This document shows, in pieces, positions 17,080 to 26,284 of a stretch of 64,000 nucleotides of DNA (the stretch's first letter is position 1; each line of letters starts with the position of its first letter). The translations under genes and the position numbers were made by a program. The stretch is taken from assembly GCA_026414975.1 (NCBI GenBank), contig JAOAHZ010000004.1, positions 62,001 to 126,000 of the forward strand, in the 5' to 3' direction. Below the pieces are notes generated by a model. It made no database searches, was not told the DNA's origin, and was given only the letters and a program-made list of their open reading frames with translations. This DNA is from Bacteroidia bacterium (GTDB lineage: Bacteria; Bacteroidota; Bacteroidia; SpSt-205).

Positions 17080-17644
17080 GGGAGCTCATGGTTCAAGGGG
17101 GGGCAGGGTACTTTTCCTGCCCCTTTTTCTATTTTTAGGGGGCTGTATGTCAGAAGCTGACCCATCATTCTCTCCCCCCGAAAACATACCCGAGACGATA
17201 AGGGACTCTGTGATGAGACGGTTGTATCCTCTCATCGCTGGAGCCCATTCAGCTAAAGACTCCATAGAATCATACCGATGGGAGTTATGGAAGCAGGAGA
17301 GAGAGACGCTGTATTTCGGGATCAGCCGTCCGGCTCGCAGTATCTACCCAGGTCGCCGAGAAGCTGTCGTTGGACGATGTATGCTGCGGGATACAGGATT
17401 CTCCTACTACGAAGAACTGTTTTGGACCTACCGTTTTCCGAAGGATACCGTAAGGGCCGTCGTGAAGGGCGTTTTCTCTGCTTGGCGGAAAGGCGTACCT
17501 CTGGATAGCTTTCAGGAAAAGTACGTCTCGTTTCCTGACCCTTACACCTTTTATGACGTCAGCCAGCGGCAATGGAGGCGCATCATGGGGAAGGATACAT
17601 TAGGGAGTATTCGGGACCTACTGGGAAAAGAGCATCTAAACTGA
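17066..17644 (+). CDS. Hypothetical lipoprotein
   Basis: A 192-residue protein from ATG 17066, which overlaps the preceding stop by 14 bases. The N-terminus MFNTKGAHGSRGGRVLFLP leads to a lipobox LGGC. The mature part has no family I recognise; it contains a helix-rich N-terminal third (ENIPETIRDSVMRRLYP) and a later aromatic region (YYEELFWTYRFPKDTVRAV). The signal peptide core is encoded by a terminator-like hairpin plus T-run (17100-17136), so expression may be limited by termination after the upstream lipoprotein gene. A start further downstream would lose the signal peptide. Confidence 0.65.
   Translation: MFNTKGAHGSRGGRVLFLPLFLFLGGCMSEADPSFSPPENIPETIRDSVMRRLYPLIAGAHSAKDSIESYRWELWKQERETLYFGISRPARSIYPGRREAVVGRCMLRDTGFSYYEELFWTYRFPKDTVRAVVKGVFSAWRKGVPLDSFQEKYVSFPDPYTFYDVSQRQWRRIMGKDTLGSIRDLLGKEHLN
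17100..17136 (+). terminator. Terminator-like hairpin inside a coding start
   Basis: GGGGCAGG / CCTGCCCC (17100-17107 with 17116-17123, 8-base loop) is followed by TTTTTCTATTTTT. It lies 20 bases after the stop of the beta-helix lipoprotein gene, but also within the signal-peptide codons of the next lipoprotein. Confidence 0.6.
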
Positions 17645-17750
17645 GTCAATAGGCTGGAAAAGAGGATAAGAGATAAGTCCTCCTACACTCTCTCACCTTA
17701 CCACCATACCTTTTGGTAGAGGGCCACCTTGGGGAAATCCGACAAGTTCT

Positions 17751-17758
17751 TATATTTG
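17751..17758 (+). promoter_or_regulatory. -7 box TATATTTG of the M1 peptidase gene
   Basis: Exact TAnnTTTG, four bases (ATGT) before ATG 17763. Confidence 0.7.
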
Positions 17759-17762
17759 ATGT

Positions 17763-19520
17763 ATGGGGGGCCTTCTCCTTCTCCTACTGGGCGCGCAGCA
17801 GGCCGACTTCTTTTATGGCAAACTGCTATTCAAAGTAAATCCACCAGACTCTACTTTAGAAGCTGAAGTTGAGTGGCATTTTCAGGGCTTTCATGGGGAC
17901 ACTCTTGCGTGGGACCTGAGCGATAACATGAGCCTCCTCCACTTAAGCGCTTCGTTTCCGATACAGTATGTGTGGCGAGACCCCGGCCGACGCCGACTCT
18001 ACATGCGTTCAGCTCAGGCGATAAATGGCGGGCGGGAATGGGTACGAGTAAGCTATAGGGGCATTCCTTCTGGCTCTGGGTTTGGGTCGTATGCGGTGCG
18101 TTCTCATGCCACAGGTTGGGCTGTTTGGACTTTATCTCAACCCTATGGAGCGCCGGATTGGCTTTTTTGTCAGGATGGCTTGGGGGACAAGGTGGATTCG
18201 TTGGATATGTGTGTCATCACACCGAGCTCTTTGATAGGGGTTGGAAATGGAAAGCTCGTCGCTGATAGCATTGACGCTCAAGGGAGGCGCTGGAGGCACT
18301 TTCAACATCGCTATCCGATAGCCATCTATCTGATTGCCTTTGCCGCCTCTAACTACGTCATCCAGGAATACCTCATCCAGACTCCCTTTCATCGCTTCAC
18401 CTTGAGAAACTATGTCTACCCTCAAGACACAGCAGTGGCCCGCCGCCTCTCAGAGCAGTTCATTCCATACATTGTCTGGCTAGAGGAGCGACTGGGACCT
18501 TATCCTTTTGCGAGGGAGGACTATAATCAGGTACAAATCGGCTGGCGAGGGGGTATGGAACACCAGACTATTACCTTTTTCGGGAGCTACTCGTTGGAGT
18601 TGTGGGCCCACGAGCTGGCACATCAGTGGTTTGGGGATTGGGTTACGTGCGGTAGTTGGCGGGATATATGGCTCAATGAAGCCTTTGGTACCTACTTAGG
18701 AGGCACTGTGTTTGAAGCAGTGGCGCCTCAATCGTGGAAGCCTTGGCTCAAGGCTATGATCAATGTCGCATGGCGGGATACCCAGCGAACGATTTATGTA
18801 GAGGATACCACGGATGTATGGCGGATTTTTCATTACCCTACCACTTATGCTAAGGGGGCTCTCGCTCTTCATACTCTAAGGACCTATGTCGGTGATACGG
18901 TATTTTGGGAGGGGCTTCGGGCGTATCTAAATCGGCATGCTAAGGGTTTTGCCCGGACAGACGACTTTCGGGAGGCCGTTCGCTCTAACTTCGGTGAAGA
19001 AGTAACCAATGCTTTTTTGCAGAGTTGGATTTACAGCCCGCACTACCCTCAAGCTCGTTTGCAGTGGACCGATGAAGGGGCTGTTTTGCTAATCAGCGAG
19101 CGTGCTTACCCGATGCGACTGCCTCTGCGGGTTCTTACAGCGTCAGGAAGTCAGGTAGAAAGCATGGTAGATTTCATGAATAATCCAGCCCGCGTGCGTT
19201 TTTCTGAAGAGGTTTTGCGATGGGAGATAGACCCGGATACGCTTTCACCTTATTGGCGGGTGCGCAAAGGGGCAGCACCTCCCCTTAGTGCACGCATTTT
19301 TCCTAATCCCTTTTCGGATCACCTCGTCCTTCATATGAAAGGGCTGAGACGAGCGACCCTATACGATCTGAGCGGGCGCCTACTTGCTTCCTATGAAGGG
19401 GAGCCGCAGGATGAACCTGTGCGTTGGGATGTATCTCTCCCAGCAGCAGGCCTGTTTCTTCTTCAGATGGAAGGTGAAAAAGGTCTTATGACCCAAGCGG
19501 TGCTGAGACTTTCCCCCTGA
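17763..19520 (+). CDS. M1-family metallopeptidase exported by T9SS
   Basis: Zinc aminopeptidase of the M1 (gluzincin) family, 585 residues. A very short signal peptide (MGGLLLLLLGAQQA) has no basic residue. The exopeptidase motif is RGGMEHQT (in place of GAMEN). The zinc site HELAHQWFGDW (about residues 282-292) and the second ligand helix WLNEAFGTYLG are intact. Residues about 510-585 form a T9SS type A sorting domain: RIFPNPFSDHLVLHMKG, LYDLSGRLLASYEGE and a final FLLQMEGEKGLMTQAVLRLSP-type strand. The protein is therefore expected to be secreted or attached to the surface. It is short for M1 because the usual C-terminal helical domain is missing. Confidence 0.93.
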   Translation: MGGLLLLLLGAQQADFFYGKLLFKVNPPDSTLEAEVEWHFQGFHGDTLAWDLSDNMSLLHLSASFPIQYVWRDPGRRRLYMRSAQAINGGREWVRVSYRGIPSGSGFGSYAVRSHATGWAVWTLSQPYGAPDWLFCQDGLGDKVDSLDMCVITPSSLIGVGNGKLVADSIDAQGRRWRHFQHRYPIAIYLIAFAASNYVIQEYLIQTPFHRFTLRNYVYPQDTAVARRLSEQFIPYIVWLEERLGPYPFAREDYNQVQIGWRGGMEHQTITFFGSYSLELWAHELAHQWFGDWVTCGSWRDIWLNEAFGTYLGGTVFEAVAPQSWKPWLKAMINVAWRDTQRTIYVEDTTDVWRIFHYPTTYAKGALALHTLRTYVGDTVFWEGLRAYLNRHAKGFARTDDFREAVRSNFGEEVTNAFLQSWIYSPHYPQARLQWTDEGAVLLISERAYPMRLPLRVLTASGSQVESMVDFMNNPARVRFSEEVLRWEIDPDTLSPYWRVRKGAAPPLSARIFPNPFSDHLVLHMKGLRRATLYDLSGRLLASYEGEPQDEPVRWDVSLPAAGLFLLQMEGEKGLMTQAVLRLSP

Positions 19521-19527
19521 GGTAGCG

Positions 19528-19534
19528 TACTTTG
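19528..19534 (+). promoter_or_regulatory. -7 box variant TACTTTG of polA
   Basis: TAnTTTG, one base shorter than the consensus, with the same four-base gap (CAGG) to ATG 19539. Confidence 0.5.
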
Positions 19535-19538
19535 CAGG

Positions 19539-22265
19539 ATGCGGGTCGTGCTCATAGATGGGATGGGGTTAGTGTATCGCGCCTACTTTGCTTTTGGAGA
19601 TAAGCCGCTACGAAACAGCGCTGGTCTCAACACAGCCGCTCCCTTTGGATTTATAGCGACCCTATTGGATTTGATAGAGCAACTCCAACCGACTCACTGG
19701 GCTGTAGCGTGGGACAGTGCTGAGCCAGGGTTTCGCCAGGAAAGGCTTACTGCATACAAAGCTCAACGCAGTGCACCTCCCGAAGAGATGACACAAAGTC
19801 TGCCCTATATTCATCGGCTTATTCAGGCTCTCCGGATTTATGAAGCTGAGGTAGCCGGCTATGAAGCTGATGACCTTTTAGCCCAATGGGCCTTACAAGC
19901 TGCGAACCTTTCCTCTACTGAAGTCGTCTGGATTGTATCGGCTGATAAGGACTTAGCACAGCTGGTAAGTGATAAAATCCACCTGTATCGTCCATCTCGA
20001 GGAAAAACTCCTGCCCAGAGATTGGATGCCCAAGGTGTATATGAGCGCTTTGGTGTGCAACCCCATCAGATACCTGACTATTTAGCGCTCGTTGGCGACG
20101 AAAGCGATAATCTCCCAGGTGTGCGGGGCATCGGGGAGAAGACCGCCCGAGAGCTTCTTGCGAAGTATCATTCACTGGAGAAAATTTACCGGCATCTCCC
20201 TGAGCTTCCTAAGGGAATAGCTCAAAAGTTAGAAGCGGGCCGAGAAGGAGCTTTTGCTACATATGCGTTGGCTTGCTTAGCTATGGCGGACCTTCCGCCT
20301 CTACCAGAGTCGGTCGCTTTCACGCCTTCTCTTATGCGCCTACGAGAGCCAAACTGGTCCGAGCTGCTTCCCCTTTTAGAAGAGCTGGAATTTCGTCGGC
20401 ACAAGGAGCGCCTCTTATCGCTTTGGAAAAAGAGTCCCGATACAATGGCCCCTTCTACATCGGTGCTGGGCGCTAATTATCATCTCCTGAGTACTCCAGA
20501 AGAGTTAGAGCGATTTCTCCTAAACCTTCCGCCCGAAGCTCCTATTGCCATAGATACCGAAACCACCCACCTACATCCGATGCATGCGGAGCTGGTAGGG
20601 CTCTCTCTTTGCGCTCAACCTGGGGAAGCTGTATTTATCCCCATACGGTCTGATACTTGGGAGGCTTGGCGGGCCGCACTCATACCGCTGGCTACCAGTA
20701 CTCGCCTCAAAATCGCTCATAACTTGAAGTACGACTGGGTAACGCTTGCTCAGCACGGTCTGAGACTGAGTCCTCCTTTTTTTGACACCCTCTTGGCGGA
20801 TTACATACTGGACCCTGAACGTCCGCATGGATTGGATGATGTGGCCCGTCGAGAGTTAGGTTTGCAAAAAGCCTACGCTTACACGGACCTCTTTGCAGGG
20901 CTGAAGACTAAAGACCTTCGTCAAGTGCCCTTGGACCGCCTTGTTATGTATGCGTGTCAAGACGCTGATTTAGCCTTACGCTTGTACAAGCCGCTGAGCC
21001 AAGCCCTGCGCGAGCGTAACTTGAATGGCTTGTACGAGGAGATAGAGCTTCCTCTTTTGTCTGTTCTGGCCGAGATGGAGCTGCGGGGCATAAAAATAGA
21101 TGAGGCTTACCTTCATACCCTCAATCAGGAATACGACCAGCAGCTCAAAGCTCTGGAGGAGCAGGCCCACCGCTTAGCTGGCGAGCCTTTCAATCTCAAC
21201 TCGCCTAAGCAGCTCGGAGACCTTCTTTTTAGTAAGCTGAACTTACCTGTTCATCGGAAGACGCCGACGGGGCAGCCCGCCACAGATGAGGAATCTCTAC
21301 ATGCCATCGCTCATCTCCATCCTCTGATTGAAACGTTGCTCCAGTATCGGGAACTCTACAAGCTACGCTACACTTACGGGGAAGGGCTTCTTCGGAGTAT
21401 CCACCCAAGAACAGGGCGGGTTCACACGACTTTTCAGCAAGCGGTAGCTGCCACAGGGCGGCTCAGTTCTCAAAATCCCAACCTTCAAAACATCCCCATT
21501 CGCACGGAGGCTGGTAAGCGATTTCGGAGAGCGTTTGTAGCGGGGCGACCGGGATGGGTGCTTCTCTCGGCGGATTATTCCCAGATAGAGTTGAGGATAG
21601 CTGCGGCTCTCAGCGGAGATAAGCAGATGATAGAAGATTTTCAAGCTGGGCGCGATATACACGCTGCGACCGCCCAGAGACTTTTCGGTACCGCTGAGAT
21701 TACTTCAGAAATGCGCCGTATCGCTAAAACGGTTAATTTCGGCATCATATACGGCATCACTGCACATGGTTTGGTGCAGCGATTAGGGGGAGGGCTTTCC
21801 CGAAGTGAAGCTCAAAGCCTCATTCATCAATACTTTGAGCGATATCCCGGCATACGCACCTACATTCAGACACAGATAGATAAGGTGGAAAAGTTAGGCT
21901 ATGCTGAAACATTATTGGGGCGCCGTCGCTACATCCCTCATATTCAATCTCGTAACAAAGCGCAGAGAGCCGAGGCTGAGCGTCTCGCCATCAACACGCC
22001 GATTCAAGGTACGGCCGCCGACATGATGAAAGTAGCGATGCTTCGGCTTCATCGGCGGCTCCCAGACCTTCCGATGCTGTTGCAGATTCACGATGAGCTG
22101 TTGTGGGAGCTACCCCCTGAACAGGTGGAAGCTGTCGCTTCCATCATCCAAACCGAAATGCAGCAAGCCCTTCCTTTGCCTAACGGGGTTCCAGTTGAAG
22201 TGGAGGTGAAAGTCGGGACAAACTGGTTAGACATGAAGCCTGTCGCCCTTTTTGTCCAGGAATGA
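19539..22265 (+). CDS. polA: DNA polymerase I
   Basis: Repair and Okazaki-fragment polymerase, 908 residues with all three domains. Residues 1 to about 290 are the 5'-3' exonuclease (GMGLVYRAYFAF, AGYEADDLLA, GDESDNLPGVRGIGEKTA). The 3'-5' proofreading domain (about 320-500) keeps its acidic set: AIDTETTH, AHNLKYDW and ACQDADLAL. The polymerase domain has motif A LLSADYSQIELRIAAALSGD, motif B RRIAKTVNFGIIYG and motif C QIHDELLWE. Ends at the normal C-terminus. The start follows a TACTTTG box by four bases. Confidence 0.98.
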   Translation: MRVVLIDGMGLVYRAYFAFGDKPLRNSAGLNTAAPFGFIATLLDLIEQLQPTHWAVAWDSAEPGFRQERLTAYKAQRSAPPEEMTQSLPYIHRLIQALRIYEAEVAGYEADDLLAQWALQAANLSSTEVVWIVSADKDLAQLVSDKIHLYRPSRGKTPAQRLDAQGVYERFGVQPHQIPDYLALVGDESDNLPGVRGIGEKTARELLAKYHSLEKIYRHLPELPKGIAQKLEAGREGAFATYALACLAMADLPPLPESVAFTPSLMRLREPNWSELLPLLEELEFRRHKERLLSLWKKSPDTMAPSTSVLGANYHLLSTPEELERFLLNLPPEAPIAIDTETTHLHPMHAELVGLSLCAQPGEAVFIPIRSDTWEAWRAALIPLATSTRLKIAHNLKYDWVTLAQHGLRLSPPFFDTLLADYILDPERPHGLDDVARRELGLQKAYAYTDLFAGLKTKDLRQVPLDRLVMYACQDADLALRLYKPLSQALRERNLNGLYEEIELPLLSVLAEMELRGIKIDEAYLHTLNQEYDQQLKALEEQAHRLAGEPFNLNSPKQLGDLLFSKLNLPVHRKTPTGQPATDEESLHAIAHLHPLIETLLQYRELYKLRYTYGEGLLRSIHPRTGRVHTTFQQAVAATGRLSSQNPNLQNIPIRTEAGKRFRRAFVAGRPGWVLLSADYSQIELRIAAALSGDKQMIEDFQAGRDIHAATAQRLFGTAEITSEMRRIAKTVNFGIIYGITAHGLVQRLGGGLSRSEAQSLIHQYFERYPGIRTYIQTQIDKVEKLGYAETLLGRRRYIPHIQSRNKAQRAEAERLAINTPIQGTAADMMKVAMLRLHRRLPDLPMLLQIHDELLWELPPEQVEAVASIIQTEMQQALPLPNGVPVEVEVKVGTNWLDMKPVALFVQE

Positions 22266-22682
22266 TGGGGGGCCTTTAGGCTTAGATATCCCACGATAAT
22301 CAGGAGGAACAGCGTGTAGAGTTGATGCCAAGGATATGCCCTCTCAGGAGAAATACCGCCCGAGGGCTGGTTGAGTTTAGGGCTGACAGGACTTGGAAGA
22401 CCAGTTTTTATGATGCAGGCTGGATTAAGAGCTGCTTACCCTGGTTCGGGGTTGCGTGAGTTTTCTCTGCTGGGTTACTGGCGACTTTAGCAGCCCGTGA
22501 TGGATACGGCTCGGTTTTAGCCATGATTTCCCTTTTCCTATTCCTTAGAGGTCTCCTTGCCTTTTTATTGGCCAATCAAGGCATAGGGGGCTTATCACTG
22601 ATTTTCCCTGCAGGTGCATTTTGACCTGGGAAAGTGGCATGCTGATTCCTTAGGCTTCCCTTAGCATAAAGGCTGACTCATC
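22266..22682. other. Gap after polA with unresolved short open frames
   Basis: No complete gene fits this stretch. On the plus strand two overlapping open frames (22326-22490 and 22460-22624) read LSLGLTGLGRPVFMMQAGLR and then SVLAMISLFLFLRGLLAFLL, as a frameshifted membrane protein would. On the minus strand the complement also reads protein-like: a 38-residue frame starting MAKTEPYPSRAAKVASNPAE, and then another frame with ERAYPWHQLYTLFLLIIVGY running to the end of polA. One strand probably holds a decayed gene for a small membrane protein; which one I cannot tell by eye. Confidence 0.35.
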
Positions 22683-22690
22683 TACCTTTG
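22683..22690 (+). promoter_or_regulatory. -7 box TACCTTTG of the ceramidase-family gene
   Basis: Exact TAnnTTTG, three bases before ATG 22694; a TTG start at 22688 would lie inside the box. Confidence 0.7.
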
Positions 22691-22693
22691 TAC

Positions 22694-24304
22694 ATGTGGC
22701 GAGTCGGCGCCGCTAAAGCCAACATCACCTACTTTGAGCCTGGAATCGGCTTGCTCGGTTGGGGTAACTCCCGTCATGTAGCCCACACAGTGGAGTCCCA
22801 GCTATATGCGAGAGCCTTCTGCTTTCAAGTGGGGGAAGAGCCTCCGCATTTCTGGATAGAAGCAGACATCTGCTTTATTTCGGTGGCGCTTAGACAGGAA
22901 GTTTTTTTACGACTCAAGGCTCACTTGCCGGATCTGTTAGAATCGCACCTCATGATTACAGCAAATCACACGCACGCTGCGCCAGGCGGTTTTTCTCATC
23001 ATCTCCTCTACCACATCAATACACCTGGATTTCATGCTGGGGTATTTGAACGATACGCCCATGGAATGGTGGAAGCCGCTCTGAGTGCTTATGCTCGTCG
23101 CAGCCCTGCTGAAGTTCGCTTCGCTCAGAAGGCGTTTCCCCCAGAAGTTCCGGTGGCCTTCAATCGGGCCATGGAGGCTTTCAAGAAAAATCCTATGGCA
23201 TGGACGGACCGACCCGAGCTGGCGGTTGATCGCCGGGCTTACCAACTTTCCATCAGACCCACTGGGCATTTGATAAACTGGTTTGGCACGCATACTACGA
23301 CTATTCAAGAGGAGAATCGCTGCGTTTCGTCGGACCATAAAGGATACGCCTCGGAGCTTTGTGAGGAGGGAGGGATCGTTGCGGCTTTTGCTCAGACTAC
23401 GGCGGGTGATGTAACGCCCAATCACTTCAAGTTCCCTGGGGTGAAGCCTCATCGAGGACCCACGCCGAACCCATTTGAGAATAGACGGATCGTGGGTCGG
23501 TATCAGGCTCAGATGGCTCGTGACCTTTTTCAGGAAGAAGGGGAAGAGATGCCTCCGATTTTGCGTTCTTGGTGGGCTTGGGTAGACTTCTCAGCCATAG
23601 AGGTGGATGAGCGCTATACTCGTGGGATGGGACGAGGTCGGACGGGTTCGGGGGCTTTGGGACCTGCATTCATTGGAGGTACGCTAGAAGGAGGGGGCAT
23701 TCCACCTGAGTGGGTAAGAGTCATTTCGGTGTTAGCGCGCTTGCGCGGACTGATAGATTCGGAGGTGCATGGAACTAAACCTCTCCTAATAGAGAGTGTC
23801 TCTAAGCGTATATTCGGTACGACGCGTTGGGATACCCTGCCCTTGCCGGCTACCGACCCGGCGGTGAAGTACCTCCAGTGGATAGCTCGCCAGAGAGGCA
23901 AGTACCTTCCGCTTCCTCTTACGCCTCAAGTACTCCCTGTTCAGGTCTGGCAGTTGGGTCGTTTAGGTATCGTAGCCCTTCCGATGGAGCCGACGACCGT
24001 AGCTGGCAAACTTCTACAAGAGCGCCTCTTGCCTCTTTTGGCGCCGTTAGGCGTGAATCACCTCCTCGTCCAAGGTTATAGCAACGGTTACGCAGGCTAC
24101 CTGACAACCTACTGGGAATATCAATACCAGCGCTACGAGGGGGGGCATACGCATTTTGGTAAGTACACCTTGGCCGCAGTAGAGCGGGTTCTTGCAGAGC
24201 TTGTACAAAACCAGTGGAAGTCAGTTCAATCTCCGCCCTATATTCGTATAGATCAGGCGCGAAAGATACTTTTTACTTATGAGCTGGCTCGCGCTGTGGG
24301 TTAG
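22694..24304 (+). CDS. Neutral/alkaline ceramidase-family hydrolase, Ser to Thr variant
   Basis: Member of the neutral ceramidase family (amide hydrolysis of ceramide or similar lipids), 536 residues. It starts directly with MWRVGAAKANITYFEPGIG, matching the mature N-terminus of the family, so there is no signal peptide. Zinc ligands are conserved in ANHTHAAPGG, NWFGTHTTT, LPMEPTTVAG and the YAGYLTT region. The motif that carries the catalytic Ser in characterised ceramidases, GDVSPN, reads GDVTPN here (Thr241). The C-terminal Ig-like domain seems largely absent, which explains the short length. It overlaps the next gene by 26 bases. The substrate may not be ceramide; Bacteroidota make sphingolipids, so it is plausible. 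Confidence 0.82.
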   Translation: MWRVGAAKANITYFEPGIGLLGWGNSRHVAHTVESQLYARAFCFQVGEEPPHFWIEADICFISVALRQEVFLRLKAHLPDLLESHLMITANHTHAAPGGFSHHLLYHINTPGFHAGVFERYAHGMVEAALSAYARRSPAEVRFAQKAFPPEVPVAFNRAMEAFKKNPMAWTDRPELAVDRRAYQLSIRPTGHLINWFGTHTTTIQEENRCVSSDHKGYASELCEEGGIVAAFAQTTAGDVTPNHFKFPGVKPHRGPTPNPFENRRIVGRYQAQMARDLFQEEGEEMPPILRSWWAWVDFSAIEVDERYTRGMGRGRTGSGALGPAFIGGTLEGGGIPPEWVRVISVLARLRGLIDSEVHGTKPLLIESVSKRIFGTTRWDTLPLPATDPAVKYLQWIARQRGKYLPLPLTPQVLPVQVWQLGRLGIVALPMEPTTVAGKLLQERLLPLLAPLGVNHLLVQGYSNGYAGYLTTYWEYQYQRYEGGHTHFGKYTLAAVERVLAELVQNQWKSVQSPPYIRIDQARKILFTYELARAVG

Positions 24305-26159
24305 TTTCGTCTGGGGACAAACTATTGTACGGCAGCAAGTCTATGGGGGTGGGGCAGCCGATGTGATGGTAAAGGCCTATCAAGATGCAGGGGGCTACTG
24401 GCTATTTGGACACACCCGTTCAAGAGATGGTCTCCTTAAGCGTTCAGGCTATGATGCTGATTTCTGGGTGGTACGCACCGATCGGAATGGAGAGTTGGTA
24501 TGGCATGCCGCCTATGGCGCTGAGGGCGATGAAGAACTCACCGACGCATGGCGCTTGCCCGACGGAGGCTGGCTACTTGTAGGCTGGACGGATTCTAAGT
24601 CTATCTCCAATGGAAAAAAAGATGCCTTTATCGTGTGCATAGATCCCCTTGGCAAAGTGCGCTGGCAGAAAGCCATAGGTGGAACTGGTAACGATATAGC
24701 TTTCGGAGGTGGTCTACACGTAGATGGAAACCTGTGGATCGTCGGACAGATAGGTTCTCGAGACTCGCTTTACAATCCGTCTCCTAAGGGAGGGGTAGAT
24801 GGGTGGCTTATTCGCTTATCGGCGACGGGTGAGCTGATTGGAAGCGCTACCTACGGTGGACGGGAGAATGACTATTTGCGCTTGGTTATTCCTTTTTCGG
24901 CTGATACGGTATGGTTGATAGGGGGGTCTGATTCGCCCGACGGAGATATCCAAAACCCCTTAGGACGCACGGATGTTTGGCTGGTGGAAGTGGATATAAG
25001 GGGCGTCCTGAGGCGCAGTTGGAACTTTGGAGGTACAGACTTTGAGGAGCCCTATAGTTGGACACGCAGTCCAGAGGGTGAAATCTGGGTCGCTGGAACG
25101 AGCTTTTCCGCCGGAGCAGCCAGCTATGGACGTGCTGATGGGGTCATTTGGCGGATAGACCCTGCTGGTTTAGCTGAAGTGGCTTGGAGTGGAGGAGGAA
25201 GCGGCGACGAAGGACTCAACTTTCTCTCCCTTACCCCTCAAGGAGACTGGCTCATTGCAGGAATGACCAGCTCTCGCGACGGGCTTATTCCCCACCTCAC
25301 TGGGCTCTATGACGCTTGGGCCCTATTGTGGCATCGCCAGACGGACTCATTGATTTTCTCCTATACGTTTGGCGGCAAAGACGTAGAAAGCTGGGTGGCT
25401 CTCTTTTCGGCCGAAGGTGGCCTCTTTGTCGGCTGTGGGACGACCGCTTCACCCGGAGATCAACTCCATATCCGCCGATACGGGAACGCCGACTTCTGGT
25501 TGGTGTGGTGGTATCCCGACAACCGCATTATCCAGCGCTTTCCGCCCACAGAGGCCCCAACGGTTATCTTGGGATACCTCCTCACAGAGATGAGAGGCAC
25601 CCAAGGCACCCTCTTATTTAGGGACGAGAAGGGTAGGGTTATAGATAGCCTAATCGTAGATACCACGGGGCTCTTCCGCTGGGAGCTTCCCGATTCAGTG
25701 AGGGGGGAAATACAACTCAGTGTTTATGCGCCCGGACATTTGTGGAAAGAATTCTCTATCAAGCCTCGGATTGGGCGAGAAAACCGAATAGACATCTACT
25801 TAGAGAAGCTGCGCTTTGGGCTTCGTGTGCCTCTTTTCTATGTTACTTTTGATAAGGGGAGCTCTAAACTCCTACCTGAATCTAAACCGCAGTTGGAAGC
25901 TCTTTATCGTTTTCTTCGGGATAACACGGGTTTTCGGATAGAAATAGAGGGTCACACCGATGGGACGAGTTTAGCCGAGTCTGAACTTCAGCTTTCTCGG
26001 GCTCGGGCTCAAGCCGTTCGAGATTACATGGTGATGCGGGGTATTCCGAAGGATAGGTTTTCTATCGTGGGATATGGAAAAAGCCGCCCTATCGCCGATA
26101 ATGCCACTCCGGAGGGGCAGCGTCGCAATCGTCGAGTGGAGATACGGATCATTCGCTGA
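24279..26159 (+). CDS. Exported propeller protein with C-terminal OmpA domain
   Basis: A 626-residue envelope protein. Signal peptide MSWLALWVSFVWG is followed by about 400 residues of WD/SBBP-type propeller repeats with recurring YGG-x-DxD and WLVxxDxxG units (for example DADFWVVRTDRNGELVWHAA, DGWLIRLSATGELIG, TDVWLVEVDIRGVL). A carboxypeptidase-regulatory-like domain comes next (IVDTTGLFRWELPDSVRGEI). The C-terminal OmpA/MotB peptidoglycan-binding domain has FDKGSSKLLPES, IEIEGHTDG, LSRARAQAVRDYM and NRRVEIRI. It probably anchors an extracytoplasmic propeller to peptidoglycan. The ATG lies within the end of the ceramidase-family gene, so the two are cotranscribed. Confidence 0.85.
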   Translation: MSWLALWVSFVWGQTIVRQQVYGGGAADVMVKAYQDAGGYWLFGHTRSRDGLLKRSGYDADFWVVRTDRNGELVWHAAYGAEGDEELTDAWRLPDGGWLLVGWTDSKSISNGKKDAFIVCIDPLGKVRWQKAIGGTGNDIAFGGGLHVDGNLWIVGQIGSRDSLYNPSPKGGVDGWLIRLSATGELIGSATYGGRENDYLRLVIPFSADTVWLIGGSDSPDGDIQNPLGRTDVWLVEVDIRGVLRRSWNFGGTDFEEPYSWTRSPEGEIWVAGTSFSAGAASYGRADGVIWRIDPAGLAEVAWSGGGSGDEGLNFLSLTPQGDWLIAGMTSSRDGLIPHLTGLYDAWALLWHRQTDSLIFSYTFGGKDVESWVALFSAEGGLFVGCGTTASPGDQLHIRRYGNADFWLVWWYPDNRIIQRFPPTEAPTVILGYLLTEMRGTQGTLLFRDEKGRVIDSLIVDTTGLFRWELPDSVRGEIQLSVYAPGHLWKEFSIKPRIGRENRIDIYLEKLRFGLRVPLFYVTFDKGSSKLLPESKPQLEALYRFLRDNTGFRIEIEGHTDGTSLAESELQLSRARAQAVRDYMVMRGIPKDRFSIVGYGKSRPIADNATPEGQRRNRRVEIRIIR

Positions 26160-26247
26160 GAGAGGCTGCTTAGAGGGGATTACTTTGACGGTGCGCTATT
26201 GAAGGTGATGGAACTTGGGCGAAGCTGCCGGGGTAAGCTGATGGACA

Positions 26248-26284
26248 GGTGGGGCGCCAGCGCCGACGGCGCTGGCGCCCCACC
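26248..26284. repeat. Perfect 17-bp GC-rich hairpin with 3-base loop
   Basis: GGTGGGGCGCCAGCGCC and its exact reverse complement flank GAC. There is no T-run on either side, so it is not a standard intrinsic terminator; it could still stop or stabilise the upstream transcript, or be a dispersed palindromic element. Confidence 0.7.
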
